Shown: piece by piece, positions 1-5,444 of the stretch
How positions within the stretch are numbered: the stretch's first letter is position 1
Layout of the letters: every line of letters begins with the position of its first letter
The notes under the pieces: model-generated
Database searches by the model: none
The model's input: the letters and a program-made list of their open reading frames with translations, nothing else
Told to the model about the DNA's origin: nothing
Translations under genes and position numbers: made by a program
NCBI GenBank assembly: GCA_910585735.1
Contig: CAJUEU010000054.1
Coordinates: 1-8,301, forward strand
Length of the DNA stretch: 8,301 nt
Origin: an uncultured Oscillospiraceae bacterium
GTDB taxonomy: Bacteria; Bacillota; Clostridia; Oscillospirales; Oscillospiraceae
Reading direction: 5' to 3'

Positions 1-1289
1 ATATCCTCAAATTTGCAGTTCCTACCATCGCAATGTCTGTCTTTATGTCCTTTTATACCATGGTTGACGGTCTGTTCGTATCAAATCTGATCGGTACGAG
101 CGCACTGTCCGCCATCAATCTGACAGCCCCAGTGATCCAAGTGGTGACAGCAATCTCTACTATGCTGGCAACCGGCGGGAGCGCGGTTATCATGAAAAAG
201 ATGGGAGAACAAAAGCCCCAAGAGGCCAAGGAAGATTTTACGTTCCTGATTTTGGTGAATGTAGTGGTTGGCCTGGTCATGACCATGCTGGGTTATTCCC
301 TAATGGAAACCATCTTCGGGGGCATGGGATTGTCCCCGGATGTCGCCAACTACTGTACTTCCTACCTCAGCCGCTATCTTGTCTTTACGATCCCGATCCT
401 GTTGATGAACAATTTTACCCTCTATATGATTGCTTCTGAAAAGGCAACCTTATCCCTGGTCTGTTCCGTGTCGGGCGGTGTGTTAAACATTATGCTTGAC
501 TATGTATTTATCGGCCTTTGGGATATGGGGATCAGCGGTGCGGCCATTGCCACAGGCCTGGGCTACTCTGTGACCGCCGTTGTCGGTCTGGTTATGTTCA
601 GCCGCAAAAAGAGCCTTCTGCACTTTACAAAGCCCGCTTTCCGCTTCAAGGTTCTCGCAAGCGCGGCGACAAACGGATGCTCTGAAATGGCGACTGCCCT
701 GGTCACAGGCATCATTACGATGATGTTCAACTGGACGATGCTTCGTTATGTCGGGGAAGATGGCATTGCCGCCGTGACCATCATCATGTATGTCCTGATG
801 TTTGCAAGCTCCCTCTATACGGGGTATTCCTACGGGGCCGCTCCCCTGCTCAGTTACTACTATGGCGAGAAGAATCACGAAAAGCTGAAAAAGCTGGTTT
901 CCACCAGTTTGAAAGTCATTGGCATCATTTCTCTTGTGACTGTGGCGGCGTCCTTTGCCGCGACCAAACCCCTGGTGTCTATTTTTGCCCGGCCGGATAA
1001 TCCGGTTTATGATCTGGCCGTCACTGGAAATCGAATCTGCACCCTGGCACTGTTCTTTATTGGCTTTAATATTTTTGCCAGCGGGATGTTCACCGCATTG
1101 TCCAACGGCATCGTCTCCGCGATTCTCGCCTTTTCCCGTTCTTTCGTGTTCATGCTGATCACCATGCTGATCCTGCCCGCGATTTGGGAGGTAAATGGTA
1201 TCTGGCTGGCCACACCAACAGCGGAGCTTATGGCCTTGACCCTGTCCGCATTGATGTTCGTGAAATATCGGAAACGGTATCAATATTAA
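1..1289 (+). CDS. MATE family efflux transporter (5' end outside window)
   Basis: Polytopic inner-membrane protein of the MATE family, which exports drugs or metabolites in exchange for Na+ or H+; the substrate cannot be read from the sequence. The frame is open from base 3 to the TAA at 1287-1289. The first ATG in view (33) is probably not the true start: the ten upstream codons read ILKFAVPTIA and run into MSFYTMVDGLFVSNLIG, and this 'KFAxPTIxxxxxxxxYxxVDGxFV' stretch is the conserved first helix of MATE proteins. About 428 residues are visible of a usual 440-460, so only a short N-terminus is missing. Hydrophobic segments recur throughout, consistent with about 12 helices, and a second MATE half begins near FRFKVLASAATNGCSEM (residues about 203-219 from the ATG at 33). 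Line-by-line base counts suggest lower GC (about 42-52%) than ptsI (about 62%). The gene converges on uppP. Confidence 0.9.
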   Translation, partial: ILKFAVPTIAMSVFMSFYTMVDGLFVSNLIGTSALSAINLTAPVIQVVTAISTMLATGGSAVIMKKMGEQKPQEAKEDFTFLILVNVVVGLVMTMLGYSLMETIFGGMGLSPDVANYCTSYLSRYLVFTIPILLMNNFTLYMIASEKATLSLVCSVSGGVLNIMLDYVFIGLWDMGISGAAIATGLGYSVTAVVGLVMFSRKKSLLHFTKPAFRFKVLASAATNGCSEMATALVTGIITMMFNWTMLRYVGEDGIAAVTIIMYVLMFASSLYTGYSYGAAPLLSYYYGEKNHEKLKKLVSTSLKVIGIISLVTVAASFAATKPLVSIFARPDNPVYDLAVTGNRICTLALFFIGFNIFASGMFTALSNGIVSAILAFSRSFVFMLITMLILPAIWEVNGIWLATPTAELMALTLSALMFVKYRKRYQY

Positions 1290-1350
1290 GCGGGTACCGT
1301 TGTTGCTGAAAAGAGCTGCCAGAGCGAAAAAGCAAAATTAAGCAAGAAAG

Positions 1351-1401
1351 CGGCAGAAACCAATTGTACCTGGATCACACAGGGACAATTGGTTTCTGCT
1401 G
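1351..1401. repeat. Long inverted repeat, possible terminator
   Basis: The arms 1351-1367 and 1385-1401 match over 17 positions: 15 perfect Watson-Crick pairs (gcagaaaccaattgt against its complement), then one G-U and one C-G pair at the base. The 17-nt interior can pair again (CCTG with CAGG) around a 7-nt loop. It lies between the convergent MATE and uppP genes. Read on the minus strand, the hairpin is followed by a T-rich but interrupted run (ctttcttgcttaattttgct). The plus-strand exit has no T tract. It may be a transcription barrier for both genes; its exact role is not shown. Confidence 0.6.
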
Positions 1402-1472
1402 AAAGATCACAAAGCTGTGTCTGGGCGCTCAGTAGGCTCCGGCCTTCTTCTCCGATGGTTCCATGCCCCGTC

Positions 1473-1491
1473 AAAAGGCTCCCGGAGCCTT
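1473..1491 (-). terminator. Rho-independent terminator of uppP
   Basis: Read on the minus strand, 24 nt after the uppP stop codon: AAGGCTC, loop CGG, GAGCCTT, a perfect 7-bp GC-rich stem that runs straight into a TTTT tract. Position, strand and form fit an intrinsic terminator for uppP. Confidence 0.7.
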
Positions 1492-1514
1492 ATAAAAGTC
1501 AGAACCGTTTTCTC

Positions 1515-2363
1515 TTATTTCACCACAAAATTTGCCACCAGGGAGACAGTACCCATGGCCCAGCAGTAGTAGGCAAAGGCGCCAAACTTCCCCTTGTTGG
1601 TCAGCAGGTTCACCAGCCGAATGGCAAAATATCCCACCACGGCAGCCACCACCGCCCCTATCAGAAATACAGGAAGCATGGAAGAATCAATGGCTCCCTC
1701 CTTCACCACATCCACCAGGGTCAGGATATTGGCCCCCAACACAGCGGGAAGGCTCATGAGAAAGGAAAACCGAACGGCAAAGCCCCGGTCAAAGCCCCGG
1801 AGCATTCCTGCCGAGATAGTGGAGCCGGAGCGAGAAATGCCGGGAAGGGTCCCCAGAGCCTGCGCGCAGCCCACCAGCAGAGCATCGGTCACCGTGGCGT
1901 TGCGGGCGTCCTTCCGTCCCCGGGCCATGCGGTCGGAAAAGAACAGGATAAAGCCAGTGGCGATCAGCGCTACAGATACAAAAACGGCATTCCCCATGAT
2001 CTCCTCAACCACATCCTTGATAGGCAGGATGGCAAACAAAGGCAATGTAGCTACCACAATAAGAAGCACCATCCGCCGGGCGGGGGGTACCGTCCCCCGC
2101 TCCCGCCGCCCCTTTCGTTCAAAACCAGAAACCAGAAGGGCAAAGAATTCCCGGATCATATCCCAAATATCCCGCCAATAATAAACACATACTGACAGCA
2201 GCGTGCCCAGGTGCAGCAGCACCGTAAAAAACATCTGTGTCTCCTCATAGTTCTCCACAGCGAAAAAGCGCTGGAACAGTGCCAGATGGCCCGAGCTGGA
2301 GATCGGCAGAAACTCGGCTACCCCCTGCAAAATACCCATCAGGACAGCGGACAAATAGGTCAA
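1515..2363 (-). CDS. uppP: Undecaprenyl-diphosphatase UppP (BacA family)
   Basis: Integral membrane phosphatase that converts undecaprenyl diphosphate to undecaprenyl phosphate. This recycles the lipid carrier of peptidoglycan and wall-polymer synthesis, and its overproduction is known to give bacitracin resistance. Both family signatures are present: EFLPISSSGH at residues 17-26 (with the conserved Glu17) and PGISRSGST at 174-182 (with Arg178). Several hydrophobic helices separate them, and the 282-residue length is normal. The start is set at TTG 2363-2361, which follows GGAGGG by 7 nt and gives the typical N-terminus MTYLSAVLMGILQG. A TTG five codons upstream (2378) is also in frame, but it lies against the GGAGG and has no ribosome site of its own. 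The gene stands alone, divergent from the HAD remnant, with its own terminator. Confidence 0.96.
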   Translation of the reverse strand: MTYLSAVLMGILQGVAEFLPISSSGHLALFQRFFAVENYEETQMFFTVLLHLGTLLSVCVYYWRDIWDMIREFFALLVSGFERKGRRERGTVPPARRMVLLIVVATLPLFAILPIKDVVEEIMGNAVFVSVALIATGFILFFSDRMARGRKDARNATVTDALLVGCAQALGTLPGISRSGSTISAGMLRGFDRGFAVRFSFLMSLPAVLGANILTLVDVVKEGAIDSSMLPVFLIGAVVAAVVGYFAIRLVNLLTNKGKFGAFAYYCWAMGTVSLVANFVVK

Positions 2364-2400
2364 AGGAAATCCCTCCAATTCGTGGTAAGCAAGCGTGATT

Positions 2401-2406
2401 ATTATA
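2401..2406 (-). promoter_or_regulatory. Possible uppP -10 element
   Basis: TATAAT on the minus strand, 38 nt upstream of the chosen uppP TTG start, within an AT-rich run. No good -35 hexamer lies 16-18 nt further upstream (AAATAT at that place; a TTGTCC is only 12 nt away). The call therefore rests on the -10 match and position alone. Confidence 0.35.
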
Positions 2407-2483
2407 TTATCATGAAGTGGACAATATTTCCATAGCTTATGGGATTTTTAAGAAAAACTTTCCTTTCGTGCTTTCGCTCCCTC

Positions 2484-2492
2484 TGGTATAAT
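2484..2492 (+). promoter_or_regulatory. Extended -10 promoter for the HAD remnant
   Basis: TGGTATAAT is a perfect extended -10 (TGn plus TATAAT). No clear -35 lies upstream (TTTCGT at 17-bp spacing), which is acceptable for extended -10 promoters. Predicted transcription would begin near 2499, leaving a leader of about 53 nt before the TTG start at 2552. Confidence 0.6.
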
Positions 2493-2507
2493 TTTCGTTA
2501 ATAGTCC

Positions 2508-2534
2508 GGGACGGGCCTCTTTTGGCCCCATCCC
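2508..2534 (+). promoter_or_regulatory. Leader hairpin before the HAD remnant
   Basis: GGGCC (2513-2517) pairs with GGCCC (2524-2528) around the loop TCTTTT. An outer GGGA/TCCC pairing (2508-2511 with 2531-2534) extends it across a small internal loop. It lies about 10 nt after the predicted transcription start and before the GGAGG site. The bases GGGCCTCTTTT are repeated exactly in the ptsH leader (6564-6574). Confidence 0.5.
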
Positions 2535-2551
2535 CCCCATGGAGGTTTTAT

Positions 2552-2800
2552 TTGAATTATCGGCACATTGTTTTTGACGTAGACGGGACCCTTCTGAATT
2601 CCGCTGATTCCGACCTCAGCGCCCTGCAGGACACCATAAAAGAACTCACCGGCCGGGTCATTCCTATCTCAGCGCTCATCTTTTCCCAGGGCATTCCCGG
2701 TCCGGCCACTCTAACGAGGCTGGGAATGGACAACATCCCGGTGCGGTACCGACTGGAGCTGCCCGTCCAGCTGCTGACCCTCCCGGACAGGTTCTTATAA
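2552..2800 (+). pseudogene. HAD-family phosphatase remnant (internally deleted)
   Basis: An 82-residue product begins MNYRHIVFDVDGTLLNS, the catalytic motif I of HAD-superfamily phosphatases (nucleophile Asp9, second Asp11). A helical cap start resembling phosphoglycolate-phosphatase or beta-phosphoglucomutase-like members follows (IPGPATLTRLGMDNIP, residues 48-63). Full-length relatives have about 200-220 residues; here motif II (Ser/Thr), motif III (Lys) and the acidic motif IV are all absent. The last 20 residues (VRYRLELPVQLLTLPDRFL and the stop) resemble, from my memory of the family, the C-terminal tail AxYxLxxPxxLL. This suggests an in-frame internal deletion rather than simple truncation. 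The start is TTG 2552, 7 nt after GGAGG; an ATG-led extension to 2522 would run through the ribosome site. Promoter and ribosome site remain intact, so a short protein may still be made, but phosphatase activity is not expected. Confidence 0.7.
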
Positions 2801-2836
2801 GCGAGCCCGGTCCCTTTATACCCACTCCCATACAGT

Positions 2837-2877
2837 AAAAAACAGGGCGAGAAGACTTCAGCTCTTCTCACCCTGTT
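2837..2877. terminator. Bidirectional terminator between HAD remnant and tepA
   Basis: Stem 2841-2847 (AACAGGG) with 2871-2877 (CCCTGTT), one C/A mismatch, then GAGAAGA (2849-2855) with TCTTCTC (2863-2869), and a 7-nt loop at 2856-2862. On the minus strand the stem leads into a run of six T (2842-2837). On the plus strand it is followed by the weaker TTCCTTTTCC. It serves two convergent genes. The tepA stop codon (2858-2860) lies in the loop, so the distal stem arm encodes the last TepA residues. Confidence 0.85.
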
Positions 2878-3565
2878 CCTTTTCCTGCTTCTTCTCCTCG
2901 ATCTGCCGGTGGAGACAATCCAGTGCCTCTGAAAGCCCTCCCACCCGGTCAATCAGTCCCAGTTCCACCGCCTCCTGTCCGTACAGGACGCTGCCGATAT
3001 CCCCAGTGAGCTCGCCGGTCTCCAGCATAAGACGAAGAAAATCCTCCTCCCGGATCTGGCTGTGGCGGGTCACAAATTCCAGAATACGGTCCTGGGTCCG
3101 CTGAAAATAGGTGAACATCTGGCTCACCCCGATAACTGTGCCGCTAAGCCGAACCGGGTGGATGGTCATAGCGGCCGAGGGAGCGATAAAGGAGGTCTTG
3201 GCCGCTACGGCCAGAGGCACACCGATGGAGTGGCCACCCCCCAGCACCAGAGAGACCGAGGGCTTTTTCATGCCGGCGATCATCTCAGCGATCCCCAGAC
3301 CGGCCTCAATGTCGCCCCCCACCGTATTAAGAAGCACCAACAGCCCGTCTACCTCATCGCTCTCCTCCACCATGGCCAAAAGCGGCAGGAGGTGCTCATA
3401 TTTTGTGGTCTTTACATGGGGCGGCATAAGCTGATGCCCCTCAATATGGCCAATGATGGACAGCGTGTGGATGGTCCCCCGTTCCGAATGGATCACCGAG
3501 GCCCCAAAGGCTTCTATCTCCCTCCGCTCTTCCCCCGGATCTTCCCGCAGCTCCTCGTCCTCCAT
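2858..3565 (-). CDS. tepA: ClpP-family serine peptidase, TepA (YmfB) type
   Basis: A 235-residue cytoplasmic protein of the ClpP/crotonase fold, closest by motif to Bacillus subtilis TepA (YmfB), described as a translocation-enhancing ClpP-like protease. The peptidase signature is clear: LNTVGGDIEAGLGIAEMI (80-97), the nucleophile elbow GGGHSIG with Ser113, MTIHPVR with His136, and TGDIGSVLYG with a candidate catalytic Asp189, followed by the ClpP-like end AVELGLIDRVGGLSEA. The acidic N-terminus (1-20) and the Lys/Glu-rich C-terminus (222-235) are low complexity. The ATG at 3565 is preceded by AAAGGAGGGG at 3580-3571. It has its own promoter and terminator, so it is probably monocistronic. 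In many Bacillota it lies near ftsK/spoIIIE; that neighbour is not seen here. Confidence 0.9.
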   Translation of the reverse strand: MEDEELREDPGEERREIEAFGASVIHSERGTIHTLSIIGHIEGHQLMPPHVKTTKYEHLLPLLAMVEESDEVDGLLVLLNTVGGDIEAGLGIAEMIAGMKKPSVSLVLGGGHSIGVPLAVAAKTSFIAPSAAMTIHPVRLSGTVIGVSQMFTYFQRTQDRILEFVTRHSQIREEDFLRLMLETGELTGDIGSVLYGQEAVELGLIDRVGGLSEALDCLHRQIEEKKQEKEQGEKS

Positions 3566-3591
3566 CTATGCCCCTCCTTTCGTTTGCGTTT

Positions 3592-3597
3592 AGTATA
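3592..3597 (-). promoter_or_regulatory. Possible tepA -10 element
   Basis: TATACT on the minus strand (plus AGTATA), 26 nt upstream of the tepA ATG and 11 nt before its AAAGGAGGGG site. No convincing -35 lies 16-18 nt upstream, so the call rests on the -10 match and position. Confidence 0.4.
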
Positions 3598-3796
3598 GGC
3601 AAAATCCAGAAGGTTATGAGGAATAACAACCCGTAATTATTTTTTGAGCAAAGGAAATCACGCTTCTTCTGATTTTGGCACCCTCTTTCCGCCCTTTTTT
3701 CGAAAACCGAATATTTTCCCGACCTTTCCCTTCTTTTGGGTACTTTGCGGAAAAAGATTTTACATAATCAAACACCGTAATGGCAACTACAAAGAG

Positions 3797-3958
3797 TTAT
3801 TCACATCTTCCACCATCTTTTCCACACCCTTCCACCCCTTCCCTTTCAGTATATACGGAAATTTTCCACCGTTTTCTCCACAGCCCGTGAAGCTATCTCT
3901 TTCGCCAAGGAAAGACTGGAAACAGGTCTACATAAGCTCCCTACAGCTACCTTCCACA
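3797..3958 (+). repeat. Cluster of DnaA-box-like TTCCAC motifs
   Basis: Seven same-strand 9-mers related to the DnaA box TTATNCACA: TTATTCACA (3797, a full consensus match), TCTTCCACC (3806), TTTTCCACA (3818), CCTTCCACC (3828), TTTTCCACC (3862), TTCTCCACA (3874) and CCTTCCACA (3950). The first four are spaced 9, 12 and 10 nt apart, close to one helical turn, and another pair is 12 nt apart. It could be a DnaA-binding region or only a pyrimidine-rich repeat; the sequence cannot separate these. Confidence 0.4.
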
Positions 3959-3963
3959 AAACA

Positions 3964-3989
3964 AAACCCAGCCTGGAAAGGCTGGGTTT
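3964..3989 (-). terminator. Terminator of the DUF4364-CmpB operon
   Basis: A perfect 10-bp stem (AAACCCAGCC with GGCTGGGTTT, loop of 6 nt) begins 5 nt after the stop codon of the CmpB-family gene. On the minus strand the stem ends in TTT and continues TGTTTTG. On the plus strand a T-run comes only about 7 nt after the stem, so it acts mainly for the minus strand. Confidence 0.88.
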
Positions 3990-3993
3990 CGCA

Positions 3994-4854
3994 CTATTTT
4001 TTCTTATTTTCTTTCTTTTCCTGTTTCAACTGATTTTTGATCCATTCTCCCCGGCGTTTCACGCTCTCAAAGGTACCGGCGTCAGGCAGGCTGGACCGCA
4101 TCCCCTGGTAGGTCTCCCGAAAACGGCGGGTAAATATCTCGGTACGGGCCATCAACTCGTCATACCGCTCCTTGGCGGCCCGGCCCGCCTCGTCCAACTG
4201 TTCGGGCATCAAATCCTCCAGCCGGTCTCCGATGTTCTCCAGCAGATCGAAAAACTCGGCCTTCCCCAGATGGGCCTTGAGCCGAAGTTCGTCTCCGGCC
4301 TGACGCAGATTTTTCATCAGCTGAGAGGTCTTGACCAGCTGGAAGATCGTAGCTCCTGCGTCAGCCGAGAGAAGGCCCAGCAAAACTCCGTCCAGGAAAT
4401 AAAGAAGGACCCCCTTGATCTGCGCCAGGGCCCCTTCCACCCCAGGGTGGATAAAAAAGAGCACCAAATAAGACAGAACGCCCCAAGCCAAGCTGATGGG
4501 CAGGCATATCCTGCCTTGCAAATTAAAACGGCTCCAGCTGTAATCCCAGTATTTGATGTGGGTCGTCACCTCCAGGAACCAGCCCACCAAATACTCCCAG
4601 GCCGACATGCAGACCGTAGCCACCAGATAAAATATCACCGGCCGGTCCATAAATGGCTTGAACCAGCAGATCATCATCAAAACTCCTACCCCATAAATGG
4701 GACAGATGGGACCAAAAAGAAAGCCCCGGGAAACCAGCCGGCGTTCCACCACCGAGCAAAAAACGGTCTCCATACACCAGCCCAGGAAGGAGTATACTAC
4801 AAAATAAAGGAAGGCCAGACTCAAAGGCAGACCAAAAAACATCAATTCCTTCAA
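3994..4854 (-). CDS. CmpB-type putative ABC-transporter membrane protein (PF06541)
   Basis: A 286-residue membrane protein of the family named 'putative ABC-transporter type IV / CmpB', whose members are poorly characterised despite the name. The N-terminal half carries the family hallmark YSFLGWCMETVFCSV (21-35) and RGFLFGPICPIYGVG (43-57). Hydrophobic segments lie near residues 6-26, 50-66, 73-95, 117-136 and 147-165. From about 176 to 286 it is a charged, helical, probably cytoplasmic tail ending in a Lys/Glu run. The start is TTG 4854, which overlaps the TGA of the upstream DUF4364 gene (TTGA) and follows GGAGG by 7 nt, implying translational coupling; ATG 4842 is a weaker alternative. 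No ATPase gene lies beside it, so a transport role is not supported by context. Confidence 0.82.
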   Translation of the reverse strand: MKELMFFGLPLSLAFLYFVVYSFLGWCMETVFCSVVERRLVSRGFLFGPICPIYGVGVLMMICWFKPFMDRPVIFYLVATVCMSAWEYLVGWFLEVTTHIKYWDYSWSRFNLQGRICLPISLAWGVLSYLVLFFIHPGVEGALAQIKGVLLYFLDGVLLGLLSADAGATIFQLVKTSQLMKNLRQAGDELRLKAHLGKAEFFDLLENIGDRLEDLMPEQLDEAGRAAKERYDELMARTEIFTRRFRETYQGMRSSLPDAGTFESVKRRGEWIKNQLKQEKKENKKK

Positions 4855-5381
4855 TCCTTCTCCTCCTCAGAAAGAGCCATAAGGACCCCGTTGTAAAGCC
4901 GCTCCGGCCTGGCCCGAAAGGCTGAGATCAGCCTTTCGGCCTGCTTTTCCGAAGGGCAGAGAAGCTCCAGGGTCAGAAGATTGCCGCTGTCATCGTCCAG
5001 AAGAAGCCGGGCCACCACACCTCCGCCGGGGACCTCCCGCTTCTCCCCCCGAACCTGCGTCCGGCGGCGGATGGCGGCGTTCACTTGGGTCAGTGCCTCG
5101 TCGCAGTGCCGCCGTACCGAGTAGGGCAAACTGCTCTCACAGGCCGCGGAATTTTCCCGGCCCTTGTCGGTGATGGCATACCCCTCTTCCGTCAGCAAAA
5201 TATTTCCACGCTCCACCAGCTCAGCGGTGGCCTCGGCAAAATCAAAGTAACCCACCCCGTCGTGACTCATAGCAAGGTCGGCCAGCGTATCAGGAGCCAC
5301 CGGGCCTACCGCCCGGTCCAGAAGATACAGCTCCAGCATTTTTATATCCAATTTATCCTGGATAAAGCCCTGTTGCGCCAT
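4851..5381 (-). CDS. DUF4364 family winged-helix protein
   Basis: A 176-residue soluble protein matching the clostridial DUF4364 family. Residues about 8-85 (DKLDIKMLELYLLDR..., FDFAEATAELVERGNILLTEEGYAITDKGRE) read as a winged-helix domain: helices, a recognition-helix-like ATAELVERG, and a beta-hairpin wing ending in the typical 'xxITxxGxE'. The C-terminal part (about 90-176) holds a basic stretch (AAIRRRTQVRGEKREV) and an alpha/beta segment. The fold suggests a DNA-binding regulator, but the function is unknown. The ATG at 5381 follows AAGGAGGAG. It is the first gene of an operon with the CmpB-family gene, sharing 4 nt with it. Its promoter lies in the end of dus; no terminator separates dus from it, so read-through is possible. 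Confidence 0.85.
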   Translation of the reverse strand: MAQQGFIQDKLDIKMLELYLLDRAVGPVAPDTLADLAMSHDGVGYFDFAEATAELVERGNILLTEEGYAITDKGRENSAACESSLPYSVRRHCDEALTQVNAAIRRRTQVRGEKREVPGGGVVARLLLDDDSGNLLTLELLCPSEKQAERLISAFRARPERLYNGVLMALSEEEKD

Positions 5382-5415
5382 GGGGCTCCTCCTTTCTTTC
5401 CTACAGATGGCCTTT

Positions 5416-5444
5416 ATTATACTCTTTTCCTCTTCTCAATGCAA
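5416..5444 (-). promoter_or_regulatory. Promoter of the DUF4364-CmpB operon
   Basis: On the minus strand, TTGCAT (5444-5439), a 17-bp spacer and a perfect TATAAT (5421-5416). The -35 hexamer is the last two codons (Leu-His) of dus, and the dus TGA (5438-5436) falls in the spacer. The -10 ends 34 nt before the DUF4364 ATG. Confidence 0.75.

Larger units (their letters stand above)
3566..3993. other. 428-bp non-coding spacer between tepA and the CmpB gene
   Basis: No convincing gene on either strand. The tepA ribosome site and -10 lie at the left end, followed by an AT-rich piece (taattattttttg near 3634-3646). A strongly pyrimidine-rich plus strand follows, with the TTCCAC motif cluster at 3797-3958, and the right end is the CmpB-gene terminator. 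The spacer is much longer and more AT-rich than the other gaps in the window. Confidence 0.7.

Noticed and set aside
483..1283. 266-residue open frame on the - strand opposite the MATE gene
   Set aside because: His/Gln/Gly-rich shadow of a real membrane-protein gene, with no family resemblance.
1286..1474. 62-residue open frame on the - strand in the MATE-uppP gap
   Set aside because: It crosses the long inverted repeat, lies downstream of the uppP terminator and has no ribosome site.
1389..2195. 268-residue open frame on the + strand antisense to uppP
   Set aside because: Composition is low-complexity (Pro/His/Arg/Gln rich), there is no ribosome site, and it lies opposite a clear UppP. Overlapping frames at 1532-1759 and 1594-2181 are rejected for the same reason.
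2557..2952. 131-residue open frame on the - strand across the HAD remnant
   Set aside because: Overlaps the 3' end of tepA in another frame and the shared terminator; Arg/Ser-rich with no recognisable domain.
3685..3753. CTTTCCGC and GCGGAAA as an inverted repeat
   Set aside because: Arms of only 7 bp separated by about 55 nt are expected by chance in such skewed sequence.
3644..4033. 129-residue open frame on the + strand in the long spacer
   Set aside because: Starts at a TTG without a ribosome site, is Phe/Pro/Ser low complexity from the pyrimidine-rich strand, and runs through a terminator into the antisense of the CmpB-family gene.
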